DNA from: Actinomycetes bacterium | Lineage (GTDB): Bacteria; Actinomycetota; Acidimicrobiia; Acidimicrobiales; Ilumatobacteraceae | Length of the DNA stretch: 64,000 bases | NCBI GenBank assembly: GCA_029782355.1 | Contig: JAKOUY010000016.1 | Location: 496,001 to 560,000 of the forward strand | Direction: 5' to 3' | Shown here: one piece after another, positions 45,712 to 54,094 of the stretch | How positions within the stretch are numbered: the first letter of the stretch is position 1 | Layout: each line of letters begins with the position of its first letter | Made by a program: the position numbers and the translations under genes | Notes under the pieces: generated by a model | What the model was told of the DNA's origin: nothing | Database searches by the model: none | What the model saw: only the letters and a program-made list of their open reading frames with translations

Positions 45712-48700
45712 TCAGGTCGCCGCCGAGGTGTCGGGCGCGATCGCACCGGCTGGGATCGTGACGTCGACGGTACCGACGGGTGGCGTGTTGCCGGCCTGGA
45801 TCTGCAGCTGGTAGGCACCGTCGCCGGGCGCCTGGAGCCCGGTGAAGCAGATCAGGCTGTGATGGAGCCGTTCGTTGCTTCCGAAGATGCTGTCGAGTCC
45901 GTTCGCCGCTTCGAGTGAACTGCCGTCTGGCAGCTTCAGTCGGGTGAAACCGCCGGTGATGTGGTCGATGGTCAATCCCCCGACCGGCACGGCGCCGGAG
46001 ACAAACTCGCCCTCGACGATCAGCGACCACTCGTCAGCGCGCCCGTTGGCGAAGCTGATCCTCGCGTCGCCGCCGGAGCAGGCCCACGGCACGATCTCGG
46101 CGCCGGTGACCGTGTAGGCGATGCCGGATCCGGTGGTCGCCGTCCCCTTGATCGTCACCGGCACGGGCGCCAGGTCCTCGACGACGGTGCCGTCCAGTCT
46201 CACCACCGCCTGGTGGTTTCCCGACTGCCCGAAGATCAACTGCGCCGACTTCGGGTCGAAGCCGTCCGGGAGCGAGGAGGTGCGCAGCACGAAGCGGCTC
46301 GAGGCGTTGGTGTCATCGACCGAGCCCACGGTGCGGGCGTCGAGCGCCACGTCGGAACCGCCCGTGCGGACCGCGATCGGCTCGCGGAACCCGTCGAACC
46401 GGTTGCGCGACAGGTTGGTGACCGTGCCGGTGACCCGCAACGTCTTGTTCGCCGCGTCGGCCTGGATGCTGTCGATGTCCCAGCGCCCGCCCGCCCAGAA
46501 CACGGTGTTGACCTTGGACGGGTCGGTGACCTGATCTGGCGCCACAGAGGCCGCGGCGGGTGTGTCGGCCACGATTGCGCCGGCCGGGACGGTGATGTCG
46601 ATGGTGCCCACTGGACCGTCGGGCCCGGCCTGGATCTGGAGCTGGTAGGCGCCATCGCCCGGTGCCTGCAGCCCGCTGAAGCAGATCACGCCGTCGCGGT
46701 GCCGTTCGTTCGGTCCGAAGACGTCGTCGATCGTGGTCGACGCTTCCAGGGCGAACCCGTCGGGCAGCTTCAGCCGGGTGAATCCATGGGTGATGCCAGT
46801 GATGGTCGTCCCGCCGACCGGTGTTGCCCCCGTCTTGAGATCACCGACGATCATCATCGACCACTCGCCCTTGGGCGAGCTCGACAGGGTGAAGTTGCCG
46901 CTTCCGCCGGCGCACTCCAGTGGGATGATCGCCGCGCTGACCGCTTTGAAGGTGACACCGGATGCGGTGGTCGCCGTCCCGGCGATCGTCAGCGGGACGG
47001 GCGCCAGGTCTTCGAGAACCTTGCCGGTACCCAGGTCGACCACGGCTTGATGGTCGCCGGCGCGGCCCATGATCAGTTGGGCCTTGGCGATGTCGAAGTT
47101 CGGGGGCAGCGAGTTCGACGACAAGGTCACTGCGCTGGTCGACCGCTCGCCGGCGAGGTCGCCCGGCACGTCGACGTCGAGCCCGAAATCGGAGCCCTCA
47201 AAGCGAATCGAGTACGGGTCGTCGAGCACCTCGACCCGGCCGCGAACCCGGCTGGTCACCTTGCCGGTCACCGCGATGGTCCCGGCCTGCGGATCGACGG
47301 CGAGGTGGTTGAGGTCCCACTCGAGACTGCCGACGAACAGCTTGGCTGCGAGGGCCCGGTCGACGGCCGCCGGCGGGGTCGTGGGGGGCGAAGTGAGGGG
47401 CGTCGTCGCCGGCGTCGTGACCGGGGTGGTCACGGGGGGCTGGGTGGCGGCCACCGGTGTGGTGCCGGTGACCGTGGGGGCGACGATCGGGGTGGACGAC
47501 GGGTTGGGCGCCACAGATGCGCTTGGCGTGGTCGCTGGGTTGGTGGCTGGGTTGACGACCGGGTTCGTGGCCAGCGGCGGGACGACGGCCGTGAGTGGCG
47601 GTGGCTGGGAGGGGGACTGCACGGCCGGCGGATTGGTGGCCACCGTGGTGTTGCGTGACGAGTTGCCTGGCGAGGTCGCCGTCTTGTCCGTGCCACCGGA
47701 CAGGGCGATGATCGCGGCGATCACCGCACCGATCGCCAGCACGGCGCCGGCGATCAGCAGGTTGCGCTTCGAGCCCGCCGCGGTGGACGGCGGCGGGCCG
47801 ACCGGGACCGGGGGCATCACGCTGGTGGGGGGTGTACCGCCGGCTGCCGTCGGCAACGGCTCGGTGGACGGGGCGGCTGGCGCAGCCATTCCACCGGCCG
47901 CCACGCCCGTGGCCACACCGGCGACGGCACCGGCGGCTGCGCCCGTGGCGACACCCGCTGGCTTCGGCGTCGGCTCGGTGGTCGGCCCGGATGCGTCGAC
48001 TGGTGCGATCGGCGACGCCGCGCCGACGCAGATGGCCGTCTTCGGATCGATGTCGGCGGTGACCGGCAGGCCGAGGGTCGTGCGGATCGTGTCGGCCACG
48101 AGGGGCAGCCGCGACGATCCGCCCACCAGGAGCACCCGGTCGACGTCGGCGGTCTGTACCCCGGAGTTGCGGATGACCCGCTGGAGGACCTCGATCGTCT
48201 CCATCACCCGCGGCCGGATCATGGCCGACAGGTCGGCGCGCAGGATCCGCACCCGGTCGGACTCGGCCGGGATCCCCAGCACCACGGTGGCCTCGTCGTC
48301 GGTGGCCAGAGCCTCCTTGGCGTCGCGAGCTCGCTGCCGAAGGGCGATGACGTCGGCCGGGTTGGCCGCTGCCGGATCGACGACGCCGGCCCGGTCGACG
48401 ACGCTCTCGAACATCAGCTGGTCGACATCCACGCCACCGAGCCGGTCGATGCCGTCGGCTGCGCCGAGGAGGGCGAAGCCACCGGTGGACGTGCGCCGCA
48501 CCAGGGCGGCGTCGAACGTGCCACCTCCGAAGTCGTAGACGGCGACCACCTTGCCGGGCTCGATGGTCGCCTTGCGGGCGTAGGCGGTGGCCGCAGCCTG
48601 CGGTTCGGTGAGCAGCCGGGCGTTGGCGACATCGGCTAGGCGGGCGACCTCGCCCATCAGCTGAACCTTGTACGGGCCGAACGCTGCGGGGTGAGTGAGG

Positions 48701-49050
48701 ACCACCTCGTCCGGGGCGCGGTCCTCGATGCGGGTCACCTCACGAACCACCCAACGGAGCACGTGGGCCATCAGCTGCTCGGGACTGTACGGCTGGCCGG
48801 ACAACACCAGCGGCGTCGTGTCACCCAGGCGGCGCTTGAACTCGCGGGCCACCGCAGTGGGATCGGACGCGGCCCGACGTTCGGCCTGCTCGCCGACCAG
48901 CACCTGGCCGTCGGGCAGCACGGCGACCACCGTTGGCACGGACGCCGTCCGGTTGCCCAACGTGCAGGGCGTGACCGTCTGGCCGCGGCCGACCGCCGCG
49001 GCGGTGAACGTCGTGCCGATGTCGACACCCAGGATGTACGGCTCCGACAT
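45712..49050 (-). CDS. Hsp70-like ATPase fused to a membrane anchor and duplicated extracellular domains
   Basis: This 1112-residue protein begins with an Hsp70/actin-type ATPase (about residues 1-345): GVDIGTTFTAAAVG, VYDFGGGTFDAALV and LLVGGSSRLPLV. The substrate-binding domain of DnaK is missing. Instead come an Ala/Pro/Thr-rich region, one transmembrane segment (NLLIAGAVLAIGAVIAAIIA, about 437-456), a long Pro/Thr linker and two homologous ~270-residue domains, each ending with GLQAPGDGAYQLQIQAG. The tail should be extracellular. AAGGGG lies just before ATG 49050. Actinobacterial Hsp70-like proteins with membrane anchors are known, but I do not recognise the duplicated domain. Confidence 0.85.
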   Translation of the reverse strand: MSEPYILGVDIGTTFTAAAVGRGQTVTPCTLGNRTASVPTVVAVLPDGQVLVGEQAERRAASDPTAVAREFKRRLGDTTPLVLSGQPYSPEQLMAHVLRWVVREVTRIEDRAPDEVVLTHPAAFGPYKVQLMGEVARLADVANARLLTEPQAAATAYARKATIEPGKVVAVYDFGGGTFDAALVRRTSTGGFALLGAADGIDRLGGVDVDQLMFESVVDRAGVVDPAAANPADVIALRQRARDAKEALATDDEATVVLGIPAESDRVRILRADLSAMIRPRVMETIEVLQRVIRNSGVQTADVDRVLLVGGSSRLPLVADTIRTTLGLPVTADIDPKTAICVGAASPIAPVDASGPTTEPTPKPAGVATGAAAGAVAGVATGVAAGGMAAPAAPSTEPLPTAAGGTPPTSVMPPVPVGPPPSTAAGSKRNLLIAGAVLAIGAVIAAIIALSGGTDKTATSPGNSSRNTTVATNPPAVQSPSQPPPLTAVVPPLATNPVVNPATNPATTPSASVAPNPSSTPIVAPTVTGTTPVAATQPPVTTPVTTPATTPLTSPPTTPPAAVDRALAAKLFVGSLEWDLNHLAVDPQAGTIAVTGKVTSRVRGRVEVLDDPYSIRFEGSDFGLDVDVPGDLAGERSTSAVTLSSNSLPPNFDIAKAQLIMGRAGDHQAVVDLGTGKVLEDLAPVPLTIAGTATTASGVTFKAVSAAIIPLECAGGSGNFTLSSSPKGEWSMMIVGDLKTGATPVGGTTITGITHGFTRLKLPDGFALEASTTIDDVFGPNERHRDGVICFSGLQAPGDGAYQLQIQAGPDGPVGTIDITVPAGAIVADTPAAASVAPDQVTDPSKVNTVFWAGGRWDIDSIQADAANKTLRVTGTVTNLSRNRFDGFREPIAVRTGGSDVALDARTVGSVDDTNASSRFVLRTSSLPDGFDPKSAQLIFGQSGNHQAVVRLDGTVVEDLAPVPVTIKGTATTGSGIAYTVTGAEIVPWACSGGDARISFANGRADEWSLIVEGEFVSGAVPVGGLTIDHITGGFTRLKLPDGSSLEAANGLDSIFGSNERLHHSLICFTGLQAPGDGAYQLQIQAGNTPPVGTVDVTIPAGAIAPDTSAAT

Positions 49051-49120
49051 GACCCCTTCGTCCCCCTTCGTGCCCCAGAGCACGTTAGTGGTGCCGGTGA
49101 TACTCCGGGACCCAGTTGGC

Positions 49121-50383
49121 TCAGGCGTTCGGAGCCAGCTTGACGAGCTTCGCCGCGGCTCGGTAGGCCAGCTCCGCCGGGCCGGTCTCCTCCGGTCGCA
49201 GCAGATTCGCCATGATCCGCAGGACCCACTCCATCAGCGTTCGGCTGTGCATCCCGACGCGGGTCAGCTCGCGCATCAACGTTGGGCGGCCGATGACCCG
49301 GGCGAACAGCCGGGCGACCTTGAAGTACTCGCCGTAGGTGTCCTGAAGCTGCTGGGGATAGCGCTGCAGGGCGGCTGGGTCTCGATCGGTCAGCGCCTGG
49401 TGGAGCACGTCGGCGGCCAGCCGAGCGGTCTCGTAGGCGTAGTCGATGCCCTCGCCGTTGAACGGGTTGACGCTGCCGGCGGCGTCGCCGACGACCAGGA
49501 ACGTCGGCCCGGCCTTGGGTCCGACGGATCCGCCCATGGGGATGCGCCCGCTGGTCGGCCGGCACTCGGGTGCCGCTGGATCGATCTCCCAGCGCTCGGC
49601 GATCTGGTGGGCGTAGGCGTCGAGTAGGTGGGTGGTGTTGACCGCCTTGAAGTCGCGGAACGTGCTGAGCAGGCCGACCCCCACGTTGACGGTTCCGTCG
49701 CCCACCGGGAAGATCCAGCCATAGCCCGGCATCGGATGCCCGTTGCGGTCCTGGACGTCGAGCGCCGATTCGATCCACGGCTCGGCGTGGCGGGGTGAGG
49801 TCCAATAGGTGCGGATCGCCGTGCCGTACGGCCACTCCCTGGTCCGGAACGTGCCGAGGGCCCGACCGAAGCGGCTGTTGGCGCCGTCGGCGACCACGAC
49901 GTACCGGGCGTTGATCGACACCTCCGTCCCGTCGTACCGGCGGACGAGCGCACCGCGCACGAACCCGCGATCGAGCAGCGGCTCGACGGCCTCGTGGCCC
50001 TGCAGGACGGTTGCCCCGGCGGCGGCGGCGTTGTCGGCCACCATCCGGTCGAGGTCCCGCCGGCGCACGACGAACCCGTGCGACGGATACACCGGGTGGC
50101 TGGGCCAGGCCAGCTCGAGCTCCCGGCCCATGCCCGTGGCCCGCAGGCCCTGGTACCGGTGGAAGCGCTCGAGACCCGGTCCGAGGCCCATCTCCTCCAG
50201 CTGGTGCACGGCCCGCGGCGTCAGTCCGTCGCCGCACGTCTTGTCGCGCGGGAAGGTCTTGCGCTCGACCACGGTGGCCTGGTGGCCGTGGCGGGCCAGC
50301 CAGTACCCGGCCGCCGCACCCGCCGGCCCGCCACCGACGATCAGCACGTCGGTGGACAGCGAGGAGGACGCGGAGGCAGCCAC
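49121..50383 (-). CDS. geranylgeranyl reductase family FAD-dependent oxidoreductase
   Basis: This 420-residue flavoprotein has the FAD motif LIVGGGPAGAAAGYWLARHG (about residues 14-33), CGDGLTPRAV (about 50) and the late FAD contact VVGDAAGSVNPFNGEGIDYA (about 300). The family saturates isoprenoid chains; actinobacterial members such as MenJ reduce a double bond of the menaquinone side chain, which would suit the polyprenyl synthase gene nearby. GTG 50383 is preferred because CACACT on the minus strand (50392-50397) is 8 nt upstream; GTG 50410 is an in-frame alternative. Confidence 0.85.
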   Translation of the reverse strand: MAASASSSLSTDVLIVGGGPAGAAAGYWLARHGHQATVVERKTFPRDKTCGDGLTPRAVHQLEEMGLGPGLERFHRYQGLRATGMGRELELAWPSHPVYPSHGFVVRRRDLDRMVADNAAAAGATVLQGHEAVEPLLDRGFVRGALVRRYDGTEVSINARYVVVADGANSRFGRALGTFRTREWPYGTAIRTYWTSPRHAEPWIESALDVQDRNGHPMPGYGWIFPVGDGTVNVGVGLLSTFRDFKAVNTTHLLDAYAHQIAERWEIDPAAPECRPTSGRIPMGGSVGPKAGPTFLVVGDAAGSVNPFNGEGIDYAYETARLAADVLHQALTDRDPAALQRYPQQLQDTYGEYFKVARLFARVIGRPTLMRELTRVGMHSRTLMEWVLRIMANLLRPEETGPAELAYRAAAKLVKLAPNA

Positions 50384-50545
50384 GGCCCCCCAGTGTGCCT
50401 CCCCGAACACGCCGTCCCTCCCGGCCCTGCGCCCGACGCTCGCCGGCGACCCGACGGCACCAGGCGGGCAGTCAGGCCCGCGGAGTCGCGCCGAGCGGGT
50501 GGTCTGGCTTGGCGGGACCGAGGCGCCCGAGGGCGGGCGGCGAGG

Positions 50546-51358
50546 TTACTTGGTGGCGGTGGTGCCCGGCTTGGGGGTGCTGCCGATCTCCAGGGCGCCG
50601 TCGACCTTGGTGCCGAGCTCGGCGATCGACGTGCCGCCCTCGGCGGCGACCCAGGCCGGGGACGAGGGCGAACACCACTTGTCCCACTCGTCGCCACTCT
50701 GTTCGATGCCGCCGAGCGCGAACCGCTCGTGGCACACGACGGCAAGGAGCTGTGCGCTCGAAAGCTTCGTTCCCTGGGCCGGCATCAGACCGTTGGTGCC
50801 GACGACATGAGGACCGCCGGCGCGGTTGGGGTCTCCTGCGATGCGAATACCGGCGTCCGCATAGGCCTTGGTCCCAAACGAGACCCAACGAAGCTGATCC
50901 TCGATGTGCGGGAACGTTGTCACCGCGTCGGACTTGAGGAAGGAGTATGCCCCTCCGGCGGCGCCGGACCCGTCGGCCATGTGGCAGCCCGAGCACTCGC
51001 TCGCGTAGACCTTGGCGCCGATGCCGAGGGGCCCCTGGACGACCTTCTTCTCCGGGGTCAGGGCCTGGGCGTACATGAACCCCCACACGGGGAGGATGGC
51101 CAGGCCGAGCATGGCCCAGATCGGCACCTTCTTGCGCGCCTTGTACGCCGCCACCACCGGGCTGTCCGGCTTGACCACGGGCGCCGCCGGCTTCACCGGT
51201 GCGGCGGGGGCGGCCGGCTTGGCCGGAGCTGCGGCGCCGTCCGCCTTGGCAACGGCGGTGGCCGGGGCGTCCGATGCACCCGCCGCGGGCTCCTCGCCGC
51301 CGGCCTTGGCCCGCGCCGCCTTGCTGCGCTTCAGCAGATGCTCGGGAATCTCGGTCAC
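50546..51358 (-). CDS. membrane-anchored monohaem cytochrome c
   Basis: This 270-residue protein has a cytoplasmic N-terminal tail starting TEIPEHLLKR, an Ala/Pro/Lys-rich spacer, one transmembrane helix (about residues 83-105) and a class I cytochrome c domain with haem motif ECSGCH (about 125). MPAQGTKLSS (about 200) probably carries the axial Met. The tail is nearly identical to that of the subunit-IV-like protein at 53308, on the divergent strand. GTG 51358 begins exactly with that shared tail. It would carry electrons between the bc complex and a terminal oxidase. Confidence 0.85.
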   Translation of the reverse strand: MTEIPEHLLKRSKAARAKAGGEEPAAGASDAPATAVAKADGAAAPAKPAAPAAPVKPAAPVVKPDSPVVAAYKARKKVPIWAMLGLAILPVWGFMYAQALTPEKKVVQGPLGIGAKVYASECSGCHMADGSGAAGGAYSFLKSDAVTTFPHIEDQLRWVSFGTKAYADAGIRIAGDPNRAGGPHVVGTNGLMPAQGTKLSSAQLLAVVCHERFALGGIEQSGDEWDKWCSPSSPAWVAAEGGTSIAELGTKVDGALEIGSTPKPGTTATK

Positions 51359-51593
51359 GCTGTGACGATAGACGCGGCACGGCTCGGAAGCGGAAATCGC
51401 ATCGAACGGTCGGGGCCCCGGGGGCGGCGCACGAATGCACAACCTCGCCGGTCTCGCGCCGGCCGCGTGGTAGACCGGTCAGCGCCGCGTGCCGTGCGAC
51501 GGGAGCAGTCTGCGAACTGGTCCCGATCGGATGGTGGGTGACTACAGTTCGTGCAGCACTTCACGAGACCTCGACTCGAAGGACGCCAGCCCA
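51359..51593. promoter_or_regulatory. divergent intergenic region of the respiratory cluster
   Basis: This 235-bp gap separates the cytochrome c gene from the start of the plus-strand respiratory run and must hold both promoters. TACAGT at 51543-51548 is a possible -10 for the plus strand. No clear operator or riboswitch is visible. Confidence 0.4.
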
Positions 51594-52076
51594 GTGATCG
51601 CGATCGACATCCTCAAATGGCCGGGGGTGAACCAGGCATTCCTGTTCTCCTTCCTCCTGGCGTCGGCCATGGGGTTGGCGGCCATCCCGTACGCCAAGCG
51701 GCGCCCGGCGGGCAAGCCGACGTCGTGGGGTGAGGCCATGTTGGCCGCCTGCTACGTGTTCGGCGCCATGTTCCTGGCCTTCGGCGTCGCCCCCCACCAG
51801 TTCATCGACCATGCCGACAAGAACCTCGGCTGGAACAAGACCAAGATCATCTACGGACCCTTCGACCTGTTGAAGCCGCAGTCGATGGGCGGGCACTTCC
51901 CGATGACCATCCCGTACGAGGCCCTGCGCGACATCGTCGTGGTCCTGATCCACGCCTGGTTCTTCGGGCTGATCATCTGGTTGTGGAAGGTCTGGCAGTC
52001 CCGGGGCGCCCAGCAGTCGGCGTCGACCAAGGCGATCGAGAGCTCCTATGGCCGCCCGTTGGTGAAGAAGGTCTGA
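51594..52076 (+). CDS. small membrane protein opening the respiratory operon
   Basis: This 160-residue protein has three hydrophobic segments (about residues 12-30, 43-65 and 110-132). Between the second and third is a polar stretch, APHQFIDHADKNLGW, with two His, then KIIYGPFDLLKP. GTG 51594 begins VIAIDILKWPG; the frame is open further upstream without support. It is 4 nt from the ferredoxin gene, so the products probably work together. No known family is recognised; an accessory subunit or membrane dock for the ferredoxin is possible. Confidence 0.7.
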   Translation: MIAIDILKWPGVNQAFLFSFLLASAMGLAAIPYAKRRPAGKPTSWGEAMLAACYVFGAMFLAFGVAPHQFIDHADKNLGWNKTKIIYGPFDLLKPQSMGGHFPMTIPYEALRDIVVVLIHAWFFGLIIWLWKVWQSRGAQQSASTKAIESSYGRPLVKKV

Positions 52077-52080
52077 TTCC

Positions 52081-52494
52081 GTGGCTCGGACCGACGCCAA
52101 CCCGCCGCTGATGCCCTTCACCGACGACTACACGCTCGTCGAGGTCGATGCGGACTACCTGACCAAGGCGGTGAAGCCCAAGCAGTTCATCCACATCGAC
52201 CAGACCGAGTGCATCATGTGCGAGGGATGCGTCGACATCTGCCCGTGGAAGTGCATCCACATGGTGACGCCGGATGCCATCGACGCGGCGACCAACACCG
52301 AACGGCCCGGCATCGACCCCAGCGACCACGTGGTGTTCATCATCGACGACGACATCTGCACCCGGTGCGCCCTGTGCGTCGATCGGTGCCCCACCGGCGT
52401 GATCATCTTGGGCAAGGCGGGTGCGCCGGGTAACACTGGGGACTCGCACACCCGCACCAACAACCACGGCTACGCCTACGGCATGCGGTTCTAG
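52081..52494 (+). CDS. 2[4Fe-4S] ferredoxin-type protein
   Basis: This 137-residue protein has two classical cluster motifs, CIMCEGCVDICP (about residues 44-55) and CTRCALCVDRCP (about 93-104), separated by an unusually long ~35-residue insert. N- and C-terminal extensions are about 40 and 30 residues. It would carry electrons at low potential in the cytoplasm or form the cytoplasmic cluster subunit of the membrane complex. GTG 52081 lies 4 nt after the membrane protein; cytochrome b follows after 11 nt. NuoI also has two such clusters but a different surrounding sequence. Confidence 0.88.
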   Translation: MARTDANPPLMPFTDDYTLVEVDADYLTKAVKPKQFIHIDQTECIMCEGCVDICPWKCIHMVTPDAIDAATNTERPGIDPSDHVVFIIDDDICTRCALCVDRCPTGVIILGKAGAPGNTGDSHTRTNNHGYAYGMRF

Positions 52495-52505
52495 AGGAAG
52501 ACGAC

Positions 52506-53291
52506 ATGGCACAGACGCTCGACGACACCCCGACGCCGACGATGAAGGACCGCGTCAACAAGCTGGTCGACTCCACCCAGGGCAGCCAGGTGTGGAGCAG
52601 CATCTTCCGGCCCGGCTCGATCTTCCGCAAGGGCTACACCGACAGCCCGCGCAACCGCAGCTACGTGATCATGAACTCGGTGCTGTACCACCTGCACCCG
52701 GTGAAGGTGAAGCGCCACGCGGTGAAGGTCAGCTACACGCTGTGCCTCGGCGGGCTCAGCTTCTTCCTGTTCATCCTGCTCACGGTGACCGGCATCTTCC
52801 TGATGTTCTTCTACCGGCCCACCGACGTCTCGGCCTGGCAGGACATCTCCGACCTGCAGACCTCCGTGACCTTCGGCCTGCTGGTCCGCAACATGCATCG
52901 ATGGGGCGCCCACCTGATGGTGCTCAGCGTCTTCCTGCACATGGCCCGGGTCTTCTACCACGGGGCCTACAAGCCGCCGCGTGAGTTCAACTGGGTGATC
53001 GGCGTGGTGCTGCTGATGCTGACGCTGCTGCTCAGCTTCACCGGTTACCTGCTGCCGTGGGACCAGCTGTCGATGTGGGCCGTGGCGGTGGGCACGAACA
53101 TGATGGGCTACTCACCGGTGATCGGGACCCAGGTCCGATTCGTCCTGCTTGGTGGCAAGGAGATCAGCTCGGAGACGTTGCTGCGATGGTACGTGCTGCA
53201 CGTGTTGATGCTCCCGTTCGTCATCATCATCTTCATGGCCATCCACTTCTGGCGTGTCCGCAAGGACGGCGGCATCTCGGGACCGTTGTGA
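52506..53291 (+). CDS. cytochrome b6-like subunit (N-terminal cytochrome b)
   Basis: This 261-residue, four-helix dihaem protein aligns along its length with cytochrome b6, down to the ending GGISGPL. Haem b ligands are two His 14 residues apart (MHRW...FLHM) and two His 15 apart (LHVL...IHFW), the b6-type spacing. Cys80, in TLCLGG, falls at the position of the cysteine that binds the extra haem (ci/cn) in b6f complexes and Bacillus QcrB. An N-terminal extension of about 45 residues precedes the b6 core. AGAGGAAG precedes the ATG. The protein holds the quinone-reducing and part of the quinol-oxidising site. Confidence 0.92.
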   Translation: MAQTLDDTPTPTMKDRVNKLVDSTQGSQVWSSIFRPGSIFRKGYTDSPRNRSYVIMNSVLYHLHPVKVKRHAVKVSYTLCLGGLSFFLFILLTVTGIFLMFFYRPTDVSAWQDISDLQTSVTFGLLVRNMHRWGAHLMVLSVFLHMARVFYHGAYKPPREFNWVIGVVLLMLTLLLSFTGYLLPWDQLSMWAVAVGTNMMGYSPVIGTQVRFVLLGGKEISSETLLRWYVLHVLMLPFVIIIFMAIHFWRVRKDGGISGPL

Positions 53292-53307
53292 TCGGGGGAC
53301 GTGACGA

Positions 53308-54087
53308 ATGACCGAAATCCCTGAACACCTGCTGAAGCGGGCCCAGGCCGCCCGGGAGAAGGCTGCGGCCGAGGCACCGGCCAGTGCCGCGCCGGCCGAG
53401 ACCACGGCGGCCGCCGCATCCGACCCGCGGATCCCCGCCCATCTGCTCGAGCGCAGCCGGGCCGCCAAGGCCAAGGCCGAGGGCGGCGAGGCCACCGCGT
53501 CCGGCGGCGGCGTGGCCGTGGCCGACAAGGTGGCCAGCGTGGTGGCCGCCCCGCCGAGCGCCGCGGGCGTACCCACCGGCGCCGGCCCCGGCGGTCACAC
53601 CCAGCGACTGCTCACCGTGGTCAAGAGCGGGTCGATCCAGGACGTCAAGGCCACCCCGGTCGACAAGGTGCACACCTGGCCGCACCTGCTGGCCGTCGAG
53701 TTCGTCGCCGCCCTGGCGTGCCTGGGCTTCACCTTCCTGTTCTCGATCTGGGTGAACGCCCCGCTGCAGCGGATGGCCAACCCGAACCAGACGCCGAACC
53801 CGTCGAAGGCCCCGTGGTACTTCCTCGGCCTGCAGGAGCTGCTGACGATGTTCCACCCGATGGTCGCCGGGGTGACCATTCCGGGTGTCGGCCTGATCCT
53901 GCTGATCTTCGCCCCGTACATCGACAAGAACCCGTCGAACAAGCCCGAGGACCGCAAGTTCGCCATCTCGCTGATGACCATCCACCTGATGTTCTGGGCC
54001 ACGCTGGTCATCATCGGCTCGTTCTTCCGTGGACCAGGCTTCAACTTCACGCTCCCGTGGCGTGACGGCATCTTCTTCGAGCTGTGA
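53308..54087 (+). CDS. subunit-IV-like protein (C-terminal cytochrome b)
   Basis: This 259-residue protein has a cytoplasmic N-terminal tail of ~120 residues and then three transmembrane helices like b6f subunit IV. The quinol-site motif, PEWY in b6f, reads APWY here (KAPWYFLGLQE, about residue 168), preceded by NPNQTPNPS. The tail starts TEIPEHLLKR, as in the divergent cytochrome c, and repeats a variant (PRIPAHLLERSRAAKAKA) about 40 residues on. It lies 16 nt after the b6-like gene. Splitting cytochrome b in two is typical of b6f-type, not of actinobacterial QcrB. Confidence 0.9.
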   Translation: MTEIPEHLLKRAQAAREKAAAEAPASAAPAETTAAAASDPRIPAHLLERSRAAKAKAEGGEATASGGGVAVADKVASVVAAPPSAAGVPTGAGPGGHTQRLLTVVKSGSIQDVKATPVDKVHTWPHLLAVEFVAALACLGFTFLFSIWVNAPLQRMANPNQTPNPSKAPWYFLGLQELLTMFHPMVAGVTIPGVGLILLIFAPYIDKNPSNKPEDRKFAISLMTIHLMFWATLVIIGSFFRGPGFNFTLPWRDGIFFEL

Positions 54088-54094
54088 GCATCAC

